Positions 44,331 to 54,966 of a stretch of DNA of 64,000 nucleotides are shown in pieces. Source of the stretch: Aurelia coerulea (taxonomy: Eukaryota; Cnidaria; Scyphozoa; Semaeostomeae; Ulmaridae); the NCBI GenBank assembly GCA_039566865.1, contig CM076955.1:18521501-18585500 (forward strand), given 5' to 3'. Within the stretch, counting starts at the first letter, position 1. Each line of letters opens with the position of its first letter. Both the position numbers and the translations under genes were made by a program. The notes under the pieces are model-generated. The model was not told the origin of the DNA. It saw only the letters and a list, made by a program, of their open reading frames with translations, and did no database searches.

Positions 44331-45720
44331 ATATTTGTTGCTCACTAACTGTCAGTGGTAATGTGTTCTCGGGGTTTGGCCTCAACAAGATTTCTCAAAT
44401 CTCGAGAACCTTTCTCAGAATCCTGGCAGAATGTAAAATCACAGTTTTCTGCAACTCAGTAACCCGTGTCTCTATCCCAATGGCTGTATCTTATGCAACA
44501 AGATCTGAAAGATATAGACAGACAAGAGTGACACCCAGTTCTTACCTCACTTTTATTTCAAAAAAAGGTACTAAAACATTTGCTAAAAAGCTCGATGACC
44601 CAGTGACTGTCTATGCGGTTTTAACGTCCTACTGTTAATTCAAATTTTACTTGCACTTCTTTCGAATTTCGGGCCATATTTGTCCGTAATCTCGGGACAG
44701 CTGCATCATTACGTTTGCTGTAATACTTCAACAAAGATTTTCTACCTGAAGTAAGGTTAATGCAGTCTAATTAAGGCCATGAAGTAGGACTTTCGTCGTC
44801 GTTCAAAACATTTCCTGGGAGACGCCTGGGTTTTACGAGGCGTTTACCGTCGCCACAAAATAGATCATTAGCTTAGCCTTGTTCAACAAGATAACAAAAT
44901 TCTTTGTCACCATAGCCCCTGAATTGTACATAAAAGGGCCGTCGTTTCACGAACATGAAACTATTTTCGACTACTGCTCAGCAAAGAAGAACTAAAGTGC
45001 TGCCTTGTTTCTCTCGTGCGAAACCATTTAGGAATATCGTTTGTCAAAGAAATAACAAAGAACTGAACAGCTTCCGGTTACAAAACATTGCGTGTTTAAA
45101 ACTTGTGTAAATTGCAGAAAAACTCACATCGAATCACAAGCAATTAACATCGAATCATCAGTGATCACCATCATCACAAGAAACAAACTCGTGTTTTCCA
45201 TCTCGACTGTGGTGTACAGTATCAAGAGTTGGGTTCCTGTACTAACAACATTTGAATGCTGAAGGGGGAAATATTTCTTACTTCGTCAAGCAATGATTCA
45301 GACACATTTCTTGCTAGTGATCTAAACGGAGATAGTCTCGGTCAGGGAGCTGGTTTTATTCTTCATAAGACCATAGAGAAGATTCCAAATCATTTGTAAT
45401 TTATTAGAAGTGCAAAGTAAATCAAGATCGCACACTGGAATTTCCAGGATACTGTTAATCTCTGTCGAGCGCAGACTGCTCCAGTAAGAAGACTGATTCC
45501 TGTTTCTTATCTTTGGTTAAATCACAACAAAGAATATGATGCAGTGGTAAAAGGGAGGACCAGGTAAAGCAATATATATTCAAAATCACCAAAAAAGAGC
45601 ACCTCTCAAGAATCTGACACCCGATCTGACATTGGTCAAAAGACTGCAGTCTATTCGATACAGTATTCCAGAATATGTCTCATTCATGAGTGACACTCGT
45701 AACTGATGACAAGTTGGGCT
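44331..45720. other. Gene-free stretch with weak ORFs
   Basis: A plus frame at about 44340-44638, ending DDPVTVYAVLTSYC, looks somewhat protein-like but is not recognised. A 50-codon frame begins at 44955, about 25 bases after ACATAAAAG. Both could be exons leading to the ORF at 46116, but no splice chain can be proven. Confidence 0.3.
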
Positions 45721-45726
45721 CTAAAC

Positions 45727-46080
45727 GTTGCTACGATATCAAAGCTCGAAAAAATGCTGTGAATCTTAAAATTCGAAACACTGCTACGATTCTTAAAGCT
45801 CGAAATACTATAACGATTCTTATAGCTGGAAACATTGTTACGATTCTTAAAGCTCGAAATATTGTAACGATTCTAATAGCTTGAAGCATTGTTACAATTC
45901 TCAAAGCTCGAAGCATTCTTACGATGCTCAAAGCTCGAAGCATTGTTACGATTCTCAAAGCTCGAAGCATTGTTACGATTCTCAAAGCTCGAAGCATTGT
46001 TACGATTCTCAAAGCTCGAAGCATTGTTACGATTCTCAAAGCTCGAAGCATTGTTACGATTCTCAAATCTCGAAACATTG
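45727..46080. repeat. 27-bp minisatellite, nine-codon period
   Basis: About 13 copies of a unit such as TTACGATTCTCAAAGCTCG plus AAGCATTG (27 bp). Because 27 is divisible by three, several frames stay open: plus SSKHCYDSQ repeats, minus RALRIVTML repeats (the 144-codon minus frame). The 5' units are more diverged than the 3' ones. No frame joins the ORF at 46116: a TGA at 46089 blocks it. Confidence 0.95.
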
Positions 46081-46115
46081 TAGTATTTTGAGAGAGATTA
46101 AAGAACAAAATCACA

Positions 46116-46595
46116 ATGAATAAAATCAAAGCAATCAGTCGAAAAGACGGAACAGAGAACAGCAAGGAAATAGCAGCTTTTCTAAACAGTCATCCTGACA
46201 CCAAACGAGGGCCAGTGAGAACCCTCTCAACGAAAGCTTGCAGGGTATTCGTCGCTGAGGAAAGAGCAAAGCGTGCGTTTAAACCCACTTTGCTGCTCAA
46301 CAAACACGATTCACGTTCAGAAGGTGATCTCGGCAAAATGGTTGAGAAAACATATGCCATAAAGAAAACTGCCACGTCTCCCTTCTGCGATTCACCTGGA
46401 GAAGAAGGTTGGACCTCTTCAGGAAATAGCCTTATATCTAAGTTTAGCTTTTCTGAACTCGATCTTACCTTATGTCCAAGGCAGTCGCCAACAACATCCC
46501 CCGTGTTACTAGCTCCTAAGCAAACACCATACCTATATCCAGCTCCTGTGCCTGTGTTCCCTATGGAAGCCTCGTTTCCACCAGTTGAATTGTAG
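46116..46595 (+). CDS. Unrecognised 159-codon ORF, possible exon
   Basis: The longest frame in the window not explained by a repeat. It starts with ATG, is open upstream only to 46092, and ends in TAG. The product is basic in its first half (EERAKRAFKP) and Ser/Thr/Pro-rich in the second, ending in VPVFPMEASFPPVEL. No transmembrane segment, signal peptide or known domain is visible; it would be a mostly disordered protein. Codon use looks more coding-like than the neighbouring AT-rich DNA. It lies between the 27-bp minisatellite and element E4, which starts 14 bases after the stop. It could be a single-exon gene, a last exon, or chance. Confidence 0.35.
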   Translation: MNKIKAISRKDGTENSKEIAAFLNSHPDTKRGPVRTLSTKACRVFVAEERAKRAFKPTLLLNKHDSRSEGDLGKMVEKTYAIKKTATSPFCDSPGEEGWTSSGNSLISKFSFSELDLTLCPRQSPTTSPVLLAPKQTPYLYPAPVPVFPMEASFPPVEL

Positions 46596-46609
46596 GTCCT
46601 GTGTATATG

Positions 46610-47133
46610 AGCATAGGTTCCAAATCTTTAACTCGGCGTAAAAAGGTGGGTGTAAAATTCAATGACCTATTTCTTGTAATTGAATGGCTTGAAAGAAACT
46701 TTATATACTTATCTATAATTCTACCGTTGGACTTTCCAGAAATTTTGAACTTTTTTCGAAATTACAGCGTATTTTACATTTCAGCTCATTTGAGGATGTG
46801 ACGTCATCAAATTCCAAAATCATAAGCTAGATGAGTGACAGACTTTTGCTTGATACCATATTGTAGGCATCCATAAACTATAGTTCTCTTCGAAATTACT
46901 TCATGTTGCGTCAAACGGTTTAGAAATTACGATGGTTTTAAGATTTTTGAAAATTTTTCCTGAATTCTTGAAAAAGAAGAAAAACACTCTAATTCTGAAA
47001 ATATTAAAGATTTTAGAAACGTCCAACGGTAGAATTATAGAGAAATAGCTAAAGTGTCTTTGAAGTCATTCAGTTCAAAGAACTAGGTCACTCAATTTTA
47101 CACCAGCCTTTGTAAAGATTTGGAACCTATGCT
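46610..47133. mobile_element. AGCATAGG foldback element E4, 9-bp TSD
   Basis: Begins AGCATAGGTTCCAAATCTTT and ends in the complement; GTGTATATG flanks both sides (46601-46609, 47134-47142). Orientation is opposite to E1/E3 by its internal sequence. 524 bp. Confidence 0.93.
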
Positions 47134-47162
47134 GTGTATATGCCTGTGAGTAAAAACAAATA

Positions 47163-47677
47163 AGCATGGGTTCCAAATCTTTAAAAAGGTGGGTATAAAA
47201 TTCTATGACTGTTTTCTTTGAACTGAGCGGCTTCAAATAAACTTTAGCAATTTTGCTATAATTCTAAACTTTTCTAAAAACATCAATATTTTCAGAATTA
47301 GAGTGCTTTTCTTCTTTCTTAAGAATTCAGACAGACTCTTGAAAAAAGTAAAACCATAGTAGTTCCTAAACTTTTCAGGCATCACGGAATAACTTCCAAG
47401 AAATATTTCGCATTGATGAATGCCTAAAATATGGAATCAAGCAAGAACCTCTCTTCTGGTTTATGATTCAGACATCTGATGACGTCACATCCTCAAATGA
47501 AGTGAACTATGAAACACACTGTGATTTCGAAAAAGATCGAAGATATTTGAAAAGCCTAATGGAAGGATTATAGCAAAATAGCTAACATTTCTTTGAAACC
47601 ATAAATTTTAAAGAAATAATTCATAGAATGTAACACCCACCTTTTTACATCAATTTGAAGATTTGGAACCTAATGTT
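47163..47677. mobile_element. AGCATAGG foldback element E5, diverged
   Basis: AGCATGGGTTCCAAATCTTT at the left and GGAACCTAATGTT at the right. More diverged than E1-E4, with no clean 9-bp duplication; an older copy, 30 bp from E4. Confidence 0.82.
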
Positions 47678-47700
47678 ACAAAATATATCCCCCGTTTGAA

Positions 47701-48215
47701 AACATAGGGCTCAAATCTTTAAAAAGGTCGGTGTACAATTATATTGCAATTTTCATTGAAATGAATGGCTTGGAAGGAACTGAGTGTTTTTTTCTGTAAA
47801 TCTGTCGTGCAAATTTATTGATATCTTGATTAATTTCAATGTGGCGGCATTTATTAAATTTGGGGCTATGACGTCATCAAATTTCTAAATCCTAAACCAA
47901 AAAAGATACTGATTTCTGCTTTTCACCATATCGTAGACCTTCATAAACTATGGTTTTCTTGAAAGTTATATGATTTTTCCTCCTTTGGCTTAGGATTTAC
48001 AATGATTTAAATGTTTTCAAAATTTTCCATCAATTTTTTCAAAAATCATTAGATAGCCGCCATTTTGAAATAAAATCAAGATATCCAAAATTTCCACGGC
48101 AGATTTACATCAAAGTACAAGCTACAAATTTCTGCTTGGCATCATATTGTAGACCTTCATAAACTATAATTTTCTTGAAGGTTATATAATGCTTCTTCTA
48201 TTGGTTATGGTTATC
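47701..48215. mobile_element. AGCATAGG foldback element G3, rearranged
   Basis: The left end AACATAGGGCTCAAATC matches G2. After CACGGCAGATTTACATC near 48110 the sequence jumps to the left-arm block (TTTCTGCTTGGCATCATATT), so the right end is replaced by part of another copy or scrambled. No right terminus. Confidence 0.7.
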
Positions 48216-48240
48216 TTAACAAGGAGCCCATTCATCATTT

Positions 48241-48292
48241 CGTTATTTTTCTATATTCATTCAAACGTTGAACAATTTTTTAGAACACCCTG
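48241..48292. mobile_element. Right-end fragment of a CAGGGTGT MITE
   Basis: ATTTTTTAGAACACCCTG followed by TA resembles the right terminus of the 34109 family. No left partner. Confidence 0.5.
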
Positions 48293-48399
48293 TATTTGTT
48301 AACGCAGGCTAGGTTCCTGGCAGGCCGCTATACAACTGATGTGGGCCTGCGGCACGATGGCTTGCGCCCTCACAGTTACCTCTGAGTACTAGGGGCATA

Positions 48400-48940
48400 C
48401 AGGGTGTCCCAAAAAAAGTACTCCTGTTTAAAAAATCACCAAATATTGATTATCGAGCCTTTGATAAAATTTTTTTGACTTGTTTTGTGAAAGACCCAAA
48501 AGTATGTACAGATACTAAAATGTTTGCTTTTCATATAACAAGGTAGAAAAATTACACATTGAAAAACCTTATTTTGAGCTATACTTTTTCAGCAAAATAC
48601 TCAATCTTGCCAAACAGTCAACATTTTCAGATTTTTCATCGTCATCGAAGTCTCCAATGATAGTGTACATTTCTTTCTGTCATTTATGACCAAACTAGAA
48701 GCTTTATCTGCATAAAAAATTGATCTGGTAAGCATAAATGCTTTTTTGCATGAAGATTCAAAACCATGTAACCCCAAAAAGAGCTAAATTTGTTAATTTT
48801 CAACCAATTTAAAGGTCATCTATGTCTGGGAAAATAATTTGGTCCTTGATCTACTTGGCAAAGAAAGAAAATTGAAGATCGGTCATGTAATCAAATTTTG
48901 GTGATTTTTCAAACGGGAGTACTTTTTTCGGGACACCCGG
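48400..48940. mobile_element. CAGGGTGTCCC MITE, second family
   Basis: CAGGGTGTCCCAAAAAAAGT and the complement of CCGGGTGTCCCGAAAAAAGT bound 541 bp, with TA on each side. The next bases ACTCCTGTTTAAAAAATCACC pair at both ends. The interior differs from the 34109/59378 family, so only the outer terminus is shared. Confidence 0.85.
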
Positions 48941-48959
48941 TATGAAACGAAATAAGTAT

Positions 48960-49620
48960 GGGTAACATGTACAAAAATGAATTTCATGTTGCCATCCTGC
49001 ATCTCACGGTTGTGGAGTAAATAGAGTCTCAAAAATATCCGAATATTTGACAGAATAATTCGTATCTCTGGTAAATAACAAAATGACTTCTTTCGTCAAA
49101 ATTCAGCAAATCCTTATAATTCTTAACAATTTAGTCAAATGTAGCGAGATTTTTGGTGTAAAAGTTAACAAGTTTATATCATCGACATTGCATAAAAAAT
49201 CTAAGCGGAAACATGGCTCGTTGAAATTAAGTTCGATTCAAACAAACAGACAAAGAGTCTTTACTGATCTATCCTCAAACATTGGGCCTTCCTTTGAGGC
49301 AATTAATACAGTGATTCTTTCAGTAGCATTGTATGTATTACTAATATGCAACCTTAGAACTTAGAGTATCATTTATTACAAATTTAATTCATAGAATATG
49401 AGTGAAATTCAGTAACTGTTGCCCGAACTGTTGTCGATATATTCTGGAGTTGCCTGAAGTCATGCTTACAAGGGAAACCCTGGAAAACCGTCTTGAGCAG
49501 GTTTCCATTAACGAGCAAAAACTAGCGAGAAAAGTTGTACTAGAAGGTGTCCCAAAAAAGTTGTGTCCCGTTTATGTGGCTGCTGTGGAGGCGCTGAAAT
49601 TTCAATTGTTTCGCTTTTTA
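48960..49620. other. Stretch with two unrecognised ORFs
   Basis: Plus frames at 49083-49364 (93 codons) and 49402-49623 (73 codons, with TRETLENRLEQVSINEQKLA, coiled-coil-like) show no known domain. The second runs into GGTGTCCCAAAAAAGTTGTG (49546), the left-end sequence of a CAGGGTGT MITE fragment. Neither is accepted as a gene. Confidence 0.35.
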
Positions 49621-49631
49621 TAAAGCTGCAT

Positions 49632-50778
49632 AACAAGGACAGATTTTGTAACACAATAGCACGAGATGCTTTTATTGACACCAGAATTCAAAGCGATTAG
49701 CGACTGCAGACAAAGGAAATTCTCTCAGCCATGACTTCAAAACAAACGAAGCCGCAAAAGTTTCTCTGAACCCAAGTTGCTAGCGCGCTCATTGTGCATT
49801 TCATAATATGTTTTTAAGAGCAAACATGAGCATATATCGAAAGAAGAAAGATATATCTACACATTTACCGCGGGCATTTTATTTCTTTGGTTCAGAAGCC
49901 GAGCAGTAAGTGTTTTCATTACATCCAAAAAAATAAGAGAATTGAATCACCCACCAATCGGCTTCTGAACCAAAGAAATAAAATGCCCGAGGTAGATGTG
50001 TAGATATATCCTTCTTCTTTCGATCTATGCTCATGTTTGCGCTTAAATACAGTTTCTGGAATGCACAGCAAGCGAGCTAGCTACCTGGTTTTCAGAGAAA
50101 CTTTTGTGGCTTTGCTTGTTTTGAATTTCTGGTTGAGAGAATTTCCTTTGTCTGCGATCACTAATCGCTTTGAATTACGGTGTCAATCAGACCCAACTCG
50201 TGCTATTGTCTTACCAAATCTGTCCAACAAGGGCAGATTTTGTAGTACAATAGCAACAGTTGTATTTGATTGACACCCCAATTCAAAGCGATTAGCGACT
50301 GCAGACAAAGGAAATGCTCTCAACCAGTAATTCAAAAAAACAAAGCCGCAAAGCCGCAAAACTCTCGTTTCGAAAGGTAGTTATTAAGAGAAGTTACGTG
50401 CCGAAAGTTCTGTCTGGCTAGTTTATTTGATTCAGGCAAAGCTCTCGCCTTGTGCAAGCGAAAGGTAGTTATTAAGAGAAGTTACGTGCTTATAACAAAA
50501 TGGCCGCAAGACAGAAACTTTAGCATATTTACCAAAACTTCTTCAAATTCGATTTAGTTAGAAGCACATAACTTCTCTTTAAAACTACCTTTCGCTTGCA
50601 CAAGGCGAGAGTTTGCACTACTAGTTTCCGGGAAACTTTTGCGGCTTTGTTTGTTTTGAATTACTGGTTGAGAGAATTTCCTTTGTCTGCAGTCGCTAAT
50701 CGCTTTGAATTGAGGTGTCAATCAAACGCAATTTTGCTATTGTATTACAAAATCTGCCCTTGTTAATCTGTCCTTGTT
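49632..50778. mobile_element. AACAAGG foldback element H2, interrupted by H3
   Basis: Left end AACAAGGACAGATTTTGTAA at 49632. The right end was split: ..AAATCTGTCC (50225), then H3, then TCTGTCCTTGTT (ending 50778). The outer flanks AAGCTGCAT (49623-49631) and CAGCTGCAT (50779-50787) match at 8 of 9, giving the target duplication of H2 itself. Confidence 0.92.
50226..50764. mobile_element. AACAAGG foldback element H3, nested in H2
   Basis: Ends AACAAGGGCAGATTTTGTA and the complement. AATCTGTCC, part of the H2 terminus, is duplicated on both sides (50217-50225 and 50765-50773). The centre differs from H1 (ATTAAGAGAAGTTACGTGC and its complement), a feature shared in part with H6. Confidence 0.94.
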
Positions 50779-50867
50779 CAGCTGCATAGGAAAGGCATAA
50801 ACGTAGAGTTTGAGCCGAGTTTGAGACCTTTTGTCTGAGTCATTCTGACAAGCGGTTGATGATTTAT

Positions 50868-51337
50868 AGCGTAGGAAAGGCAAAATAAAATGGGTGCAGA
50901 ATAAATTACACATTCCTTTGAATTAAATGTCTTGAGAGAAATTTAACGCACTTTGCTGTAAATCTGCCGTGGCAATCCTATGATATCTTAGTTAGTTTCA
51001 AAATGGCGGCCTATATAATAATAGAGGGTGTGGTGTCATCAAATTTCTAAATCTAAAACCAGAAAAGCGACAGATTTTTGCTTGCTACCATATTGCACAG
51101 TAGACCTGTATCATTTTTTCTCCATTGGTTTAGGATTTACGATGATTTTAATTTTTTCAACGTTTTCCATGAATTCTTTCAAAAAAATTAATAAAAACGA
51201 GGCCATTTTGAAAATGATCAAGATAAAAATTTGCACGGCAGATCTACAGCAAGTACCATCACTTCCTTTGAAGCCATTCAATGTAACAGAATTTTACACC
51301 CACCTTTTCGAAGATTTGACAATTTTGAGCTCAATGC
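50868..51337. mobile_element. AGCATAGG foldback element G5, diverged
   Basis: The left end is AGCGTAGGAAAGGC, weak. Internal TCTGCCGTGGCAAT, AAAATGGCGGCC and the right part TTTTACACCCACCTTTTCG, GAGCTCAATGC follow the G-subfamily order. No target duplication was found. Confidence 0.7.
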
Positions 51338-51339
51338 AA

Positions 51340-51980
51340 CGAAGGGGCGGCGTTTTCAATCAAATAAGACCACCAGAGATCTACGCTTCCGGAACGTAGG
51401 CCTGTGCCAATAAAAATTGCCCAATAGCATTCAGTTCAAACAGCCTACGGGAAAAACTTGGCAAAACAAACCACAGTTTTGATATTATGGTAAAAAGCAT
51501 TGAGACTCTCTGCTCAGAAATTAAATTAATTCTCAACATATTGTCATTTCTTATCTTAATTTCATTCTGGTCAAAAGACAATTTAGAAATAATAAGATCG
51601 TAGCTTTTTATACGAAAGACGTAACCCAGAAAAACACAATTGATTCAGTTATTAAATCGGGACTTTATTCATTACGTGTTATTTCTTTATGTATGAAAGT
51701 TACTTTATTCCCATGGTGACCCGGCAAACTCCAACGAATTCCCATGGGTTTGAAACAATGGGAGAACAAACGGATGCCTAGAAAAATGTCTAAAAGTATC
51801 AATTTGCTCAATAATTGAAATGAAAAATTAATGAATTAATAGATTTTTTCTTTACTTTTAAGAAGCCAATAAATAGTGTCGTTATGTTGAGTATGCCACA
51901 GAAAACATTCCGAAAGCCCGCGAAAGCCGATAAAATGTTTCTGATTTCATCGGTTACTTTTCTGTGTATCAGGGAGACAA
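51340..51980. other. Gene-free stretch
   Basis: No gene or repeat terminus recognised. Confidence 0.4.
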
Positions 51981-51982
51981 CT

Positions 51983-52146
51983 TAAGGTTAATTTCCAGTC
52001 AGTGGAATTTTCCGAGCGGGTGGAATTTTAGACAATAAAAGGTCGCTCAGCCGTAACTTTCTATTCAATTTCAGAGCGACATTTTCTCTCGCATACAATA
52101 GAAATTCCACCCGCTTGTAAAATTCCACTAGCTGGAAATCAGAGCC
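51983..52146. mobile_element. ~160-bp palindromic MITE R (copy 2)
   Basis: TTTCCAGTCAGTGGAATTTTCCGAGCGGG-type left arm (shown in part) and its near-complement at the right; centre ACAATAAAAGGTCGCTCAGC is identical to copy 1 at 42113. Confidence 0.8.
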
Positions 52147-52191
52147 TTTCATCCACAGTTCGGACAGAGAAACTTTGAATGATTATAAAGT

Positions 52192-53383
52192 AACTAGGAC
52201 GGATAATGTTACAATAGGATCCGCTACTTTTTTTTGACACCCAAATACAAAGCGTTTAGCGATCTTAAACAAAGGGAATTCTATGCCTGGCTGGTCAAGT
52301 CATAAACAAAAACAATACAAGCCGCAAGAAATGCTCTGAAACACAGGTAGCTAGCTTGCTCATTGTGCATGCCAGAAATGGTTTTTAAGAACAAATATCA
52401 GCATATATCGAAAGAAGAAAGGCATATTCAAACTTCTACCTCGGGAATTTTATTACACTCAAAAAATAAGCGAATTAAATCGCCTGTCAATCCGCTTCTA
52501 AACAAAACAAATAAAATGCCCAAGGCAGAAGTTGAGATGTATCCTTGTTCTTTGGATTTATGCTCATGTTTGTTCTTAAAAATCATTTCTGGAATGAACA
52601 ACGAGCGAGCTAGCTACCTGGGTTTGAGAGCAACTTTTGCGGCTTACTTTATTTTTGTTTATAAGTTGACCGACCAGGCATTGAATTCCCTTTGTCTGCA
52701 ATTGCTAATCGCTTTGTAATTAGGTGAACAAGGGCAGATTTTGTAATACAATAGCATGAGTTGCTTTTGTTGACACCTCAATTCAAAGTGATTAGCGATT
52801 GTAGACCAAGGAAACTCTCTCAACCAGTAAGTCAAAACAAACGAAGCCGCAAAAGTTTCTCTGAAACTAAGGTAGCTAGCTCGCCCGTTGTGCATTCCAG
52901 AAATTGGTTTTAAAGGCAAATATGAGCATAGATCGAAAGAAGAAGGATGCATCTACACATCTGCCGCGGGCATTTTATTTGTTTGGTTCAAAAGCCGTTT
53001 GGGAGGCAATTCAATTCTCTTATTCTTTTGGGTGTTATCAAAACATTTACTGCTCAGCTTTTGGACCAAAGAAATAAAATGCCCGCGGCACATGTGTAGA
53101 TATATCCTTCTTCTTTCGATCTATGCTTATGTTTGCACTTAGAAATGATTTCTGGAATGCAGAACGAGCGCGCTACCTACCTGATGGGGTTCAGAGAAAC
53201 TATTGCGGCTTTGCTTGTTTTGACTTACTGGTTGAGAGAATTTCCTTTGTCTGTGATTGCTGATCGCTTTGAATTGAGGTGTCAACAAAAGCAACTCATG
53301 CTATTGTATTACAAAATCTGCCCTTGTTAATTAGGTGTCAATCAAAAGTAGCTGATCCTACTGTAACATTATCTGTCCTTGTT
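52192..53383. mobile_element. AACAAGG foldback element H4, interrupted by H5
   Basis: Left end AACTAGGACGGATAATGTTA, right end TAACATTATCTGTCCTTGTT ending at 53383. Outer flanks TTATAAAGT (52183-52191) and TTATAAAGG (53384-53392) match at 8 of 9. H5 sits in its right part. Confidence 0.9.
52727..53328. mobile_element. AACAAGG foldback element H5, nested in H4
   Basis: AACAAGGGCAGATTTTGTAA at the left and its complement at the right. AATTAGGTG is duplicated perfectly at 52718-52726 and 53329-53337. Removing H5 restores the H4 run ..TTAGGTGTCAATCAAAAG, as in other copies. Confidence 0.95.
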
Positions 53384-53460
53384 TTATAAAGGTAATATTT
53401 TACTTGATGGGCAAAATAATTCTTGGAGTTCGTGGAAAAATGTAAATAGCTGTCTTTAGG

Positions 53461-54061
53461 AAAACGAGGACAGATTTTGTAACATAATAGCATCAGCTGC
53501 TTTGATTGACACCTCAATTCAAAGCGATTAGCGACTGCAGACAAAGGAAATTCTCGCAACCAGTAATTCAAAACAAACAAAGCCGCAAACGTTGCCTTGA
53601 AACCAGTAAGGCCAACTGTCCCCTTGTGCACACGAAAGGTGGTTTCTAAGAGAAGTTATGTGCTTATAACGAAAGAAGAAGGGTAAATCTAAAGATCGGC
53701 CGGGCGGATTTCGTTTGTCAGATTCAGAAGCCGAGCAGAAGGCTTTGTAATTCTTGCGTATCTAGGGCTTAAATGAAACGATTACAAAGCAGCTCCTGAA
53801 TCAAATAAACAAAATCTGCCAGCCAGAACTTTAGATTTACCCTTCTTCTTTCGTTATAAGCACGTAGCTTCTCTTAAAAACCATCTTTCGTTTGCACAAG
53901 ATGAGAGTTTGCCCTACTAGTTTCAGAGAAACTTTTGCGGCATTTTTTGTTTTGAATTACTGGTTGAGAGAATTTCCTTGGTCTGCAATCGTTAATCGCT
54001 TTTGATTCCGGTGCCAATCAAAAGCAACTGACGATATTGCGTTGCAAAATCTGCCCTTGTT
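53461..54061. mobile_element. AACAAGG foldback element H6
   Basis: AACGAGGACAGATTTTGTAA at the left and AAAATCTGCCCTTGTT at the right. The flanking 9-mers GTCTTTAGG and TTCCTTAGG match at 7 of 9, so an old duplication is possible. The centre carries the AGAGAAGTTATGTGC block found in H3. Confidence 0.82.
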
Positions 54062-54380
54062 TTCCTTAGGTACTTTATTGTAACTCGGCAATTTTTGCGA
54101 ATTTTGTCGCCTGTTCACGAGCATTGAAAATATAGGTAAATTTGAGTTTATGAAAATTTCTTGGTTGTAAAATGCCCGCAAATGGCCCTAGGAATCTCCG
54201 TACTTAAGACATTTCACATTTCTCAGGAGCCTAAGAAATAGATTTGGAAACCAATAATGAAGATTTTCAATCCCACGACAATAAATGTGGAACCGTTATC
54301 TCTTACCCATGAACATTTTTCACTTTCTTCATTGTTCTGTGCGAGGAGCTTCTTTATGATTTGATCAAGTGTTTTTGCCT

Positions 54381-54966
54381 TTTCAGGCAGATTTTGTAAC
54401 ACATAGCATGATGAGTTGCTGTTCTTGACACCTGAATTCAAAGCGTATAGCGATTGCCGACAAAAGAAATTCCCTCAACCAGTAATTCAAAACAAACAAA
54501 GCCGCAAAAGTTTCTCTGAAATCCAGGTAGCTAGCTCGCTTGTTGTGCATTCCAAAAATCGTGTTCAAGAGCAAACATAGCATGGATCAAAAGAAGAAGG
54601 ATATATCTACACATCTCCCCGGGCATCTAAATTGTTTGGTTCAAAAGCCGATTGGGAGGCGATTCAATTCTCTCAATTTTTTGGGTGTAATTAAAACACT
54701 TACTGCTCAGCTTCTGAACCAACGCAATAAAATGACCGAGGTCTATGTGTATTCTTTCGATATATGCTCATGCTTGCTCTTAAAAACGATTTATGGAATG
54801 CACAACGAGCGAGCTAGCTACCTGGGTTTCAGAGAACCTTTTGCGGCTTTGCTTGTTTGAATTACTGGTTGAGAGAATTTCCTTTGTCTGCGATCGCTAA
54901 TCGCTTTGAATTGCGGTGTCAATCAAAAGAAATTCATGCTATTGTCTTACAAAATCTGTCCTTGTT
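54381..54966. mobile_element. AACAAGG foldback element H7
   Basis: The left end is decayed (TTTCAGGCAGATTTTGTAA); the right end AAAATCTGTCCTTGTT is intact. The central CCCCGGGCATCTAAATTG pairs with AAAATGACCGAGG. No clear target duplication; probably older. Confidence 0.8.

Noticed and set aside
45731..46165. 144-codon minus-strand frame with RALRIVTML repeats
   Set aside because: Arises because the 27-bp minisatellite unit is divisible by three; no flanking coding signal.
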